Shown: piece after piece, positions 9,917 to 18,996 of the stretch | How positions within the stretch are numbered: the first letter of the stretch is position 1 | Layout of the letters: every line of letters begins with the position of its first letter | Assembly (NCBI GenBank): GCA_043228905.1 | Contig: JBHGNT010000002.1 | Coordinates: 26,536,001 to 26,600,000, forward strand | Length of the DNA stretch: 64,000 bases | Source of the DNA: Azolla caroliniana | Lineage: Eukaryota; Polypodiophyta | Direction: 5' to 3' | Notes under the pieces: generated by a model | What the model saw: only the letters and a program-made list of their open reading frames with translations | Told to the model about the DNA's origin: nothing | Database searches by the model: none | Made by a program: the position numbers and the translations under genes

Positions 9917-10159
9917 TGTTGAAGACAAGGCCGTGTCGCGGAAGATCAAGTAGCATTCGATTGGGGTTGAGTACCTGCGTATGACAGTTTCCAAGATCGT
10001 GCACAGAGAGAGAGAGAGAGAGAGGAGGCACAAAAGAACTCTTTCATTCAATAGAAACAATAATACAAAACAACCTTACAAAAAGGTTACTAGGTCACTT
10101 TATATAGTGACCGACTTAGGGCAACTACCATTTATGCTAATTACACAAATGGCCCAAAC
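9917..10159 (-). repeat. Copia-A 3' LTR, first part
   Basis: Starts tgttgaagac; interrupted at 10160 by Copia-B, whose TSD caaac (10155-10159) is repeated at 23050-23054. The rest of the LTR is at 23055-23109. It contains a (GA)n tract near 10007-10024, one GA unit longer than in the 5' LTR. Confidence 0.88.
10093..10112 (-). promoter_or_regulatory. Palindromic TATA region in the Copia-A 3' LTR
   Basis: GGTCACT-ttatat-AGTGACC, a perfect inverted repeat with a TATA-like centre, followed by cgacttagggcaa. The same motif is at 28064-28083 in the 5' LTR, which is the one that would drive transcription. Confidence 0.5.
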
Positions 10160-10212
10160 TGTTGGGATTTTCGGTCCCTCCGGATGAGATGTCCGGAGAA
10201 GAATGACGGCAG

Positions 10213-10430
10213 ACCCGGTTACGGAGCCGGATGATGAAGACCCCGGCTACGGAGCCGGATGACGAAGACCCGGTTACGGAGCCGGATGATGAAGACCCCG
10301 GCTACGGAGCCGGATGACGAAGACCCGGTTACGGAGCCGGATGATGAAGACCCCGGCTACGGAGCCGGATGACGAAGACCCGGTTACGGAGCCGGATGAT
10401 GAAGACCCCGGTTACGGAGCCGGATGACGA
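10213..10430 (+). repeat. Minisatellite in U3 of the Copia-B 5' LTR
   Basis: Eight head-to-tail units of about 27-28 bp, core cccggYtacggagccggat followed alternately by gatgaaga and gacgaaga, so the higher-order unit is a dimer of about 55 bp. The copy in the 3' LTR is at 22391-22608. The related Copia-E LTR has only about two such units. Tandem U3 repeats act as enhancers in Tnt1 (the BII boxes), which suggests, but does not show, a similar role here. Confidence 0.85.
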
Positions 10431-10481
10431 AGTACCCGGAGAGAGATCCGGATGCGGAGACTATATTTGTAAATAGCCCGA

Positions 10482-10507
10482 AAGTCATATGTGTATAAAT
10501 ATGACTT
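10482..10507 (+). promoter_or_regulatory. Copia-B LTR promoter with TATA box inside an inverted repeat
   Basis: AAGTCATAT-gtgtataa-ATATGACTT: the TATA box tataaata lies at the loop and right arm. It is followed by agggcaa. The equivalent in the 3' LTR lies near 22661-22686. Confidence 0.55.
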
Positions 10508-10874
10508 AGGGCAAACAGTTTAGGTTGTTGTTGCTCATTTTCTGTTTTCACTCAGAGGGAGCGAAGTGAAGAGAGCAGCCGAGAGAGAGAGAGAGAGGGA
10601 GAGAAAGGAAGAGGTCGACGCCTCTGTGTATTACCGACGCCTGTGGCGAAGACAGTGAGCTCAAGGTTGTTGCCTTGTGGCTTCACCATTGTACATCTCT
10701 GTTCATAGTGATAGTTGGAGTTTGAGGACTCCCGTGGTTTTTCCCATTTACGGTTTTCCACGTAAAACATCCTGTGTACTCTTCTCTCTACTGAACGGTG
10801 CATTTTGTATTTCCCGTTTTTCTGTGAGTTGGTCCTATCCCTCGGTTGTGGCCGAGCACTGTTGTTTAACAGAG

Positions 10875-10886
10875 TGGTATCAGAGC
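10875..10886 (+). other. Copia-B primer-binding site (initiator tRNA-Met)
   Basis: TGGTATCAGAGC three bases after the 5' LTR. Confidence 0.88.
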
Positions 10887-10902
10887 ACGGTTAACACAGA
10901 AA

Positions 10903-13900
10903 ATGGAAGGCGGCGGTAGTGGGTCTCCGGGCATGATGGTGTTGAACTCACAGAACTACGCCGACTGGAAGATAAAGATGGAAGACCTTCTCATCGTCCG
11001 AGACCTGTACGAACCGATCGACAATGCCGAGATACCCAAGGGGGTAATAGAGTCGGAATGGAAGCTCCTGAACCGGAAAGCCGTAGCGACGATCCGACAA
11101 TATGTAGATGTAAGTGTCCTGCAACATGTGGCGAACGACACCAACGCATATGAGATGTGGAAGAAGCTGTCGGGCCTCTACGAGAGGAAGAATGCGTTGA
11201 ACCGGACCTCCCTGATGAGGAAGATAGTGAACCTCAAGTACCGGGACGACGAGAATATGGTGGAACACGTAAGCACGTTCATGGGATTCGTGAACCAGCT
11301 TGCGGCGATCAAGTTCCCGTTGGAGGATGCAATGCAAGCCATCATCCTGATGTGTACATTGCCGGAAAGTTGGGAGAACTTGGTGGTGACTCTCAGCACC
11401 TCCTGCACGGAAGATAACTTGTCCCTACAAACGGTAAAGACAAGTATTCTGAACGAAGAAGCGCGTCGGAGAGATAAAGAACCGGCCTCCGACTCGAAGG
11501 CGCTGCTTACCGAATCGGAACGGGGAAGACAATGGAACCGGAGTCCGCAAAGACGGGAGAAGTCGGGGACCCGGTCGCAGTCAAGAGGAAGACCCACATG
11601 CTTCCACTGTGGGAAGCCGGGGCACTTCCGGAAGAATTGTCGGCATTACCGAAAGGACAACGGAGCCGACGACACCGATTCGAAGAAGTCACCGGAGAGA
11701 AACGGTGCATACCGGGGAGCCACGGACCGGAGAGGTCCGGATCGGCGAGGGCAGGACCGGAAAGGAACGACGGCACTCGCGGCAAGTGAAGAAAAGATAA
11801 TGCTCATTACCGAAGAGAGGGAGCTGAACCTTGCCGGTGAAGAGATGACCTGGGTGGTCGATTCCGGAGCGTCGTTCCACCTGACCCCGGAGAAGAAATA
11901 CTTCTCATCCTACATAGCCGGTGAGCACGGCTGTGTCCGGATGGGAAATGAAGGTACATGCCGGATTGCCGGCATAGGAGACGTGTGGCTGATGACATCA
12001 ACCGGATGCAAGATGCTGCTGAAGGATGTTCGACACGTTCCGGAGGTTCGATTGAACCTGATTTCGGCCGGGAGGCTAGACGATGAAGGCTACACGGGTA
12101 GCATCCGGAACGGTGTCATGAAGTTCAGCAAGGGGAGCCTGATAGTGGCTCGGGCCCGGAAAGTCAACACGCAGTACCTGATGAATTCCCGGCTATGTCC
12201 GGAGGAGTTGAATGTGGCAGCCGACACTGCCGGTGAGCTGTGGCACAAGAGACTGTGCCACATGAGTGAGAAGGGGATGAAGAGGCTTGCAGAAGACAAC
12301 CTTATTCCAGTGAAGCATGTGCACCTGGAGAAGTGCACCGACTGTCTGGCCGGTAAGCAAAACCGGACCTCCTTCCACTCAAGGCCACCGACGAGACGTA
12401 GCGCACCATTGGAGCTGGTGCACACTGACGTGTGTCAAGTAGAAACGAAGTCACATGGCGGAGCCCAGTACTTCGTGACATTCATAGATGACCATAGCCG
12501 GAAGTTGTGGACGGCACCGTTGAAGACAAAGGACCAAGTATTGTCCGTCTTCAAAGAACTCCACACGAGAGTGGAAAGGGAATCCGGCAAGGAGCTGAAA
12601 GCGATACGAGCGGATAACGGAGGAGAATACCGGGGGCAGTTCGCGGAGTACTGTCGCTCGAAGGGAATCCGGCTCGAGTTTACTGTGCCGAAGACGCCGG
12701 AACTGAACGGGCTGGCCGAGAGGATGAACCGGACCATAATGGAGAGGGTCCGGAGTATGCTGGCGCATGCGAAATTACCCAAGGGGTTTTGGGCTGAGGC
12801 AATGTCGACGGCGACATACGTGATAAACAGATCACCCTCAGTACCTTTGGACGGAGACACGCCGCAGAGAGTGTGGACCGGTAGGGAAGTATCCTACCGG
12901 CATCTGAAGGTGTTCGGGTGTCTCGCATACGTGCATGTGGCAAAGGACCGGAGAGGAAAGCTAGATCCAAAGACCCGACCATGCATATTCCTCGGTTACG
13001 GCGACGACGAGTTCGGCTACCGAGTATGGGACCCGGTCGACAAGAAGATATTCAGGAGTCGAGATATCATCTTCATGGAGGACAAGACACTCGCCGACTG
13101 GGAGTCGGAGAAGAAGATGAAGAGCTCCAAGTCGACCGGTGAGAATCAACTCTACGAGGAGCAGTCCCGACCGGAAAGGGACCGGTTAGCACTCGAGGAT
13201 CCGGCCGAAGACGGTGAAGAAACAGAACCGGCCGAGGAAGATGAAACTGATACCGGAACCGGCCCCGATCCCGAAATGGATTTGGATGAAGAGGAAATGG
13301 AGGAGACGGTTACCGAAGCTCCGGAACGGAGATATCCTCTAAGAGAGAGAAGGGCCCCCCGGAGATTTCCGGAACCAGAGCACGTGCTGCTAACCGACGA
13401 GGGGGAGCCGGAGAGCTTTGAAGAAGCGAAGCACGACACTCATAGCCGCAGGTGGTTAAGTGCCATGCAGGAGGAGATGGATTCCCTGCATGAGAACCAC
13501 ACATATGAACTTGTGGAGTTGCCGAAAGGAAAGCGGGCACTTCGAAACAAGTGGGTGTTCAAGCTGAAACCGGGAGATGCCGGAAACCCCCCGAGATACA
13601 AAGCCAGGATCGTGGTGAAGGGGTTCCAGCAGAAGAAGGGCGTCGACTTCGACGAGATATTTGCCCCGGTAGTGAAGATGACCTCCATCCGGACGGTGCT
13701 GAGCATAGCGGCAAGCATGGACCTCGAGGTAGAACAGATGGACGTGAAGACGGCATTCCTTCACGGTGACCTCGAAGAAGAGATCTACATGCAGCAACCG
13801 GAAGGATTCGAGAAGAAAGGGAAGGAGCACCTGGTATGCCGGTTGAAGAAGAGCCTTTACGGTCTGAAGCAGGCTCCCCGGCAATGGTACCGGAAGTTCG

Positions 13901-14289
13901 ACTCCTTCATGACAGATGAAGGGTACCACAAAACGCAGTCCGATCACTGCGTGTTTGTGAAGAAGTTCGAAGGAGGAGACTTTCTAATACTCCTCCTGTA
14001 CGTGGACGACATGTTGATCGTCGGACGAGACCAGGTCAAGATACGGATGCTGAAGAAGGCTCTTCACCGAACCTTCTCAATGAAGGACCTGGGTCCGGCG
14101 AGGCAAATACTAGGGATGCACATCATCCGGGACCGGAAGAAGAAGCAGTTGTGGCTGTCACAGGAGAAGTACGTGACAAAGGTGCTTCACCGGTTCAACA
14201 TGTCGGAAGCAAGACCGGTCGGGTCAACACTCCCGGCAAACTGCAAGCTGCAAGCTGTCCAGCAAGCAAAGCCCCAAGACAAAGGCTGA
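10903..14289 (+). CDS. Copia-B Gag-Pol polyprotein, broken by a 7-bp duplication
   Basis: A 1128-residue frame starting at ATG 10903 (MEGGGSGSPGMM), shortly after the primer site as in Tnt1-type elements. Order: Gag (about 10-210), CCHC zinc knuckle at 233-246 (C-x2-C-x4-H-x4-C), aspartic protease with DSGASFH at about 320, pre-integrase HHCC around 445-485, integrase core with D509, D571 and E606, RT with KTAFLHGD and YVDD at 1033-1036, then the start of the RT/RNase H linker. The heptamer gcaagct at 14243-14249 is repeated at 14250-14256, shifting the frame, so this frame ends at 14289 and the rest is read in another frame. Copia-E has the heptamer once, so the duplication is private to this copy. 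Confidence 0.9.
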   Translation: MEGGGSGSPGMMVLNSQNYADWKIKMEDLLIVRDLYEPIDNAEIPKGVIESEWKLLNRKAVATIRQYVDVSVLQHVANDTNAYEMWKKLSGLYERKNALNRTSLMRKIVNLKYRDDENMVEHVSTFMGFVNQLAAIKFPLEDAMQAIILMCTLPESWENLVVTLSTSCTEDNLSLQTVKTSILNEEARRRDKEPASDSKALLTESERGRQWNRSPQRREKSGTRSQSRGRPTCFHCGKPGHFRKNCRHYRKDNGADDTDSKKSPERNGAYRGATDRRGPDRRGQDRKGTTALAASEEKIMLITEERELNLAGEEMTWVVDSGASFHLTPEKKYFSSYIAGEHGCVRMGNEGTCRIAGIGDVWLMTSTGCKMLLKDVRHVPEVRLNLISAGRLDDEGYTGSIRNGVMKFSKGSLIVARARKVNTQYLMNSRLCPEELNVAADTAGELWHKRLCHMSEKGMKRLAEDNLIPVKHVHLEKCTDCLAGKQNRTSFHSRPPTRRSAPLELVHTDVCQVETKSHGGAQYFVTFIDDHSRKLWTAPLKTKDQVLSVFKELHTRVERESGKELKAIRADNGGEYRGQFAEYCRSKGIRLEFTVPKTPELNGLAERMNRTIMERVRSMLAHAKLPKGFWAEAMSTATYVINRSPSVPLDGDTPQRVWTGREVSYRHLKVFGCLAYVHVAKDRRGKLDPKTRPCIFLGYGDDEFGYRVWDPVDKKIFRSRDIIFMEDKTLADWESEKKMKSSKSTGENQLYEEQSRPERDRLALEDPAEDGEETEPAEEDETDTGTGPDPEMDLDEEEMEETVTEAPERRYPLRERRAPRRFPEPEHVLLTDEGEPESFEEAKHDTHSRRWLSAMQEEMDSLHENHTYELVELPKGKRALRNKWVFKLKPGDAGNPPRYKARIVVKGFQQKKGVDFDEIFAPVVKMTSIRTVLSIAASMDLEVEQMDVKTAFLHGDLEEEIYMQQPEGFEKKGKEHLVCRLKKSLYGLKQAPRQWYRKFDSFMTDEGYHKTQSDHCVFVKKFEGGDFLILLLYVDDMLIVGRDQVKIRMLKKALHRTFSMKDLGPARQILGMHIIRDRKKKQLWLSQEKYVTKVLHRFNMSEARPVGSTLPANCKLQAVQQAKPQDKG

Positions 14290-14627
14290 GAAGGAGGGCA
14301 TGTTGAAAGTACCATATGCCTCTGCCATCGGGAGCTTGATGTACGCAATGGTGTGTACAAGACCGGACATAGGATATGCAGTTGGAGTGGTGAGCCGGTA
14401 TATGAGTAATCCCGGCAAGGAGCACTGGAACGCGGTCAAATGGATACTCCGATACTTAAAGGGCACTTCGAACATGTGCCTCCGATTCGGCTCCGGTAAA
14501 CCCGAACTCGATGGATTTACCGATTCGGATATGTCGGCTGATGCGGATACCAGCCGGTCTACATCTGGGTATGTAATGACATATGCAGGGGGAGCCGTTT
14601 CGTGGCAGTCGAGGTTGCAGAAGACGG
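14257..14627 (+). pseudogene. Copia-B RNase H, first half (shifted frame)
   Basis: After the duplication the frame continues with KVPYASAIGSLMYAMVCTRP, GVVSRYMSNPGKEHWNAVKW and the first RNase H aspartate in FTDSDMSADADTSR, ending at SRLQKTV where Gypsy-A is inserted. The sequence after 14628 in this frame is Gypsy LTR, not protein. Confidence 0.88.
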
Positions 14628-15437
14628 TGTGGGGGTTGCTACGCCCTTGCGTGCAGAAAGGAGGAGGGACCACGGGGGTCTCGGACCGAAGAGCAAGAGA
14701 GAGAGAAGTAAGAGAGATAGACCCGATTACACAGAACCGAAGATTGCACCGGGACACGGCCCAACAAACAGAGATCACAAATAAACGCCGACGCAGATGG
14801 ACGCAACAACGAAAGATATCTACTTCTGAAAGCAAGAAAATAACAGACTACAGTATTACAACCCACGGTGGGGCACGAAATAGATACTAACGAAAACGAA
14901 CAGGGCGGCGAACAGATGCCGACCCCTGTATGTCGCGACGCACAGAAAGGGGGAAAACAGGTCGGAGGTGCTGCAGGACGCACTCGGGGCGTTCCACGGA
15001 ACAGCACAAGCCTCCTCGAAACCTGCACAGGTACGCGATGGAGCAGAAGACAGAGAAAGCGGGAGTGAGAGAGAAGCCCCGAAATCGGTTCGGCAGCACT
15101 TCGTCCTCCCCGTGCGAGATATCTGCAACAGCTCTTTCCTGCTCCTTATATAGGCCGTTGAGCAGGCCTTCCTGTCAGCTTTATTCCCTGTCCCTTTTGT
15201 CAGGGATCTCCTCCGTTCTGCACGCATCCGCGTAGTTACGCCGCCGACTCGTACAGTTCGCGCGCGTGACCGAAAAGACTGTTCGCGCGGTCTTTGTCTT
15301 CACTCGTGTTAGGGCCCGTTCCTCCCGATTATCCTCCTAATTCGATTCTATGTACAACTTGGAGCGTGCGCGTGTGAAGAACCGGTTCCTACGCCCCGGT
15401 GCGCCGATTCCGCTTAGGGACGGTTTTCTTCACGACA
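14628..15437 (-). repeat. Gypsy-A 3' LTR
   Basis: tgtgggggtt to cacgaca. On the minus strand a TATA box (TATATAAG) lies at about 15145-15153. Several 60-130 residue open frames in this LTR and its twin are not supported as genes. Confidence 0.92.
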
Positions 15438-15456
15438 TCCGCCCCCACCTAACCGC
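15438..15456 (-). other. Gypsy-A polypurine tract
   Basis: Plus-strand tccgcccccacc directly after the LTR end gives GGTGGGGGCGGA on the minus strand, the plus-strand primer for cDNA synthesis. Gypsy-C has the same arrangement at 41893. Confidence 0.75.
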
Positions 15457-15508
15457 GCATCCTCCGGTATGCGCCAAGAGAGTTGGGACGGAGAAAACCG
15501 GCCCGTCT

Positions 15509-18500
15509 TCATTCCTCGCCCGTCGGTTCTTCCTCGTTTTCGGATCGTTCGTCACTGCCGACCAGGAGAGCCGGGTCGGGCTCGTCGTCGTGTCGCTTCT
15601 TGAACGCTTTGATCCGCTTCCCTGCAACCGGTATCGCCATTCTCGTGCCGTCGAGTTCCGCCAGGTGATATGTCCCGTTGCCATTGGCGCTCCGTACCGC
15701 GTAAGGCCCAAACCACCTTCGTGCGAACTTCCGTGTGGCTCGGTGCTGGTTGTCGAGGCTGCTGTCGTAGACGAGCACCCAGTCACCTTCTTCGATTTTC
15801 TTCGGTCGGAGCCGGTGCGTTCGGTCGAACCTGGCTTTGTTCTTTGCCCTCGCCACCCGGAGCCTCTTCGTAGCCAGTTCCACGTCCTCCGGTCTCCGCT
15901 CGAGTTGTCGTATACGCGCGGCCAACAACTCCTCCCGGCTCATCTCGTCCCTCCAATCGACCGTTGCCCATGAGGGGATCGTCCGTTCCATTGGCATGAT
16001 AGGCTTCTGGCCGAACATGAGCTCCGTCGGCATGTACCCGGTTACCGAACTGTGCGTGGTCCGGTCTGCCCACAAAGCATAAGGTAGCAGCCGCGGCCAG
16101 TTACCGACTTGGCCTCCGCATGCCCGAACCAACGCCTTGACGATCGGCCCGTGTCCGCGCTCCACCTTCCCATTCGCCTCCGGATTGTACGCAGTGGTGA
16201 GCGAGAGCTTAACTCCGAGCCGGTCGAACAGCTCCGCGGCTTCTTCGGTGTCCAACTCCCCTCGATCAGCCACGATCTTCCCGACGCACCCGTACCGGCA
16301 TATCACGTCCTCGATTAGGAACCGGCATACGGCCGTGGTCGTTTTGTTCGGAAGGGCCCGGCCTTCCACCTGGTTCGTCAGATCCTCCCGTGCTAGGACC
16401 AGGTACCGCATCTGTCCTACCCCCATTGGCATCGTCACCAGATCTACCATCCATTTGAAGTGGATGGTCGGAGGGTACGTGGGGTGAAGCTCGTCCCGAT
16501 GTTGGACTATGGAGTGCATCTGACAGCTCTCGCAAGTTGTCACGAACCGATGCACGTCCCGGTACTGCCCCGGCCACCAATACTTCCCCTTCAGTTTCTC
16601 AAACGTAGCCCATGTCCCACGGTGTCCAGCCCAAGGGCTGTCGTGGTAGGCCGTCAGCAGCTCCTCCTGTTCTTCCTTCATCGCCACCACCCGGAGCGGA
16701 GCGCCGTCCCTCTTCTTCGGGTGCTTCCATAGGTAGCCATCCCGGAGAAAGAACCGGTACGCTTTCCTCCGGATCCGGTTGGCCTCGTCCTTCGTCCATG
16801 ACGCATCGGGCGTCATTGTCTTCAAAAACCCACCGATCTGCAGCCACTCCCCGTCATACTTGCTCGCGTCGAAGTCGTTAAGCGCCGGAGTGCTTGTCCC
16901 GCCGGTTGTTACATACGCAGTCTCGAAGAAGTCCACGCCGACCTCTTCGTCCTCCGAGACCATGCCGCCCTCGTCCTCGAATCTCGCCCTTGAAAGCATG
17001 TCGGCCATGGCGTTGTCTTTCCCGGAAATGTGCCGTATTACCGGGTCTAGGGACTTGATGTACGCTATCCACCTGAGCATTGCCAGGTCCGGCGTCGCGC
17101 ATCCGGAAACCATGCCGAGAATCGGCATGCAATCCGTCTCTATGATTACCTCCGTCCCGATCAGATAGTCCTTGTCGGCCTTCACCGCCGAAACGATACC
17201 CCAGAGTTCGCGTTTAACCTGGGCGTATCCTCGCTGCCGTTCGCTGAGGACCTTCGCGCCGAATCGGATTGGAAACCGATTGCCGTCCCCGTCTTCTTGG
17301 TTGACGACCCACCCGATTCCGGTCGGACTCGTGTCAACCGTTATGTACACTGGGGTGCCCTTCCCGTAGACAGCCTTTCGGAGCGCCGGTGCTGCCGAAA
17401 GGGCCTCCTTCAGCTTCCGGACCGACTCCGCGTGCTTGTCTAGCCATTCGAATCTTCGCCCTTTCCTCAACAATCCGTATAGCGGCTCCGCAACGTGGGC
17501 GTAATGCGGGATCCATATGTGGTAGAATGCGCATGCCCCCAGGAATCTTCGTACTTCCGTGACCGAGCTGCAGTCGGGCTTCATCGCGGAGATGGCTTCT
17601 ACCTTTGCCGGAGACGGTTTCCGGCCATACGGCCCACATAAGTGTCCGACCACCATGATTTCTGACTGCCCGAAGGCCGACTTCTCCCCGGAGAAGGTGA
17701 GTCTCGCATCCTCTAGCCTTTGCAGCACCTTCTCGCAGTCGTCGATGTGCGTTGCCACGAATCGCCGGCATCCGTCCGGCCCGATCGTCTCGTCCTTTTC
17801 TTCCACCGGGCATCCCTTGATCGGGATGTCGTCCAGAAACGGCATGGTGATGTCCGGGATACAGTCCCTCAGAACCTTGTTCATCGCATTCACCATGTGG
17901 GCCACCGAGTTGGTCCCTCCTTGCGGCAGTGTACACATCCGAACTAGGCCGAGGGGAGTTCGCATCGTCGTAATGTCTCTGCTCTCCACGGCTAGCTGGA
18001 ACTGGTCGTACCCTGAGTATAGATCCCCGACCGAGTAAATTGACCTTCCGGCGAAGGCCTCCGCGAACTCGTCTATGGTCGGTCCGATCCCTGCGTTCCG
18101 AATGGTCACTCGATTGACCGGCTGCAGGTCATGGATGAAGCGCAACGAACCGTTTTTCTTCGGTACGGTAAACCATCGATTCGAATATGGGGCGCTCGAC
18201 GGCTCGAGAATTCCCATATCAACTTTCTGCCTCAGCAGCTCCATCAACTTCGGGATGTGAGCTCTCGGAACCGGGATTGGCTTGAGATTCCATGGTACAT
18301 GCGGTACCGTGAATATCACCATCGGCTCCACGATCGTCGGGTCGACGCACCCGATTTCCTCCGGCGAGAATGCGAAGCCTTTCCCGTGCCTTCCGAGCAT
18401 TCTCCGAAACCGGTCTTCCTCCGCCGGCAGTAGGAACCCGCCCCCACCAATTTTGAGCTCTCGGAGCGTCTCGTCGGTGAAGGTGTGTCCTATGCAGGCC

Positions 18501-18993
18501 GGATCTCGTAGACTAGGGTCCGATGCAACCCCTTTGATTCTCGATGCGCTGTCCTCCGGTAGGGGTGCCGCGACTGGCCTTACCTTCCGGTCCACAGTCT
18601 TGTACTTGGTGCTTGCGTGGGCCGTCCGAACTGACTCGAGCCCTCGACCGAAGTCCGCGATGACTCCGTACATCTCCTCGGAACACACCGGTATCGTCCG
18701 GTCTTCGTTAAGGCCTTCTTCGACTACCTTTCCCAGCATTCCCAAGGTGTCGTCGAATGAGACCGCCTCCACGGCTCCGTTGATTTCCTCGTCAGGGCCG
18801 AGAACTCCGCACGCTCGAAGTCTCCCCTCCGCCTTTGTCTTCTCTCGGCCGCCGATGCCGACTATCGTACACGCTCCGCTGTCGGAGAACAAAAATTCCC
18901 TACCTATGGTACAAGGTTTTATCGTACAGATGTGGGGTTTTTCCCGAGCATCCGGACTGTCGCGGCCCCACGCCTTGGCAGTCCTCTCTAAAA
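15509..18993 (-). CDS. Gypsy-A Pol: RT, RNase H, integrase
   Basis: Open from the gag end (18990s) to the stop at 15509, at least 1127 residues after the first listed start; no ATG lies near its beginning, so it is probably made by frameshifting from gag-PR. Order: N-terminal linker about 200 residues, RT with IHDLQPVNRVTIRN, GDLYSGYDQFQL and FLDDIP (FLDD in place of YVDD, codons near 17828-17839), RNase H with VDTSPTGIGW, KRELWG and TDCMP, integrase zinc finger H-x4-H to CESCQ near 16500-16640, and a DDE core with MVDLVT, VADRG and GKVERG. The C-terminus (FKKRHDDEPDP to EEEPTGEE) is charged and has no chromodomain. No stops or frameshifts. Expected to act in virus-like particles and the nucleus. 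Confidence 0.9.
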
Positions 18994-18996
18994 ATC
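18988..18996 (-). promoter_or_regulatory. Candidate -1 frameshift site between gag-PR and pol
   Basis: On the minus strand gag ends GAT TTT TAG; the run of five T allows tRNA-Phe to slip back one base and then read TTA, entering the pol frame (F-L-E-R). The same gatttttagag is kept at 50779-50787 in Gypsy-C and 63409-63417 in Gypsy-D, while nearby bases differ. Confidence 0.55.

Larger units (their letters stand above)
10160..10871 (+). repeat. Copia-B 5' LTR
   Basis: tgttgggatt to gtttaaca. U3 carries a minisatellite (10213-10430); the TATA region is at 10482-10507. The 3' LTR (22338-23049) has the same length; the differences I see are near 10635 (acgcctg vs ccgcctg) and near 10749 (ttacgg vs ttaggg). 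Confidence 0.93.

Noticed and set aside
10213-10430. Regular repeats suggesting a CRISPR array
   Set aside because: Units are contiguous without unique spacers, lie in a plant retrotransposon U3, and are duplicated in the 3' LTR; this is a minisatellite.
14639-15235. Several frames of 60-200 residues inside the Gypsy-A LTRs (also 21169-21765) and equivalents in the Gypsy-C LTRs
   Set aside because: They occur identically in both LTRs on both strands, are GC-rich chance frames, and have no domain or start context I can support.
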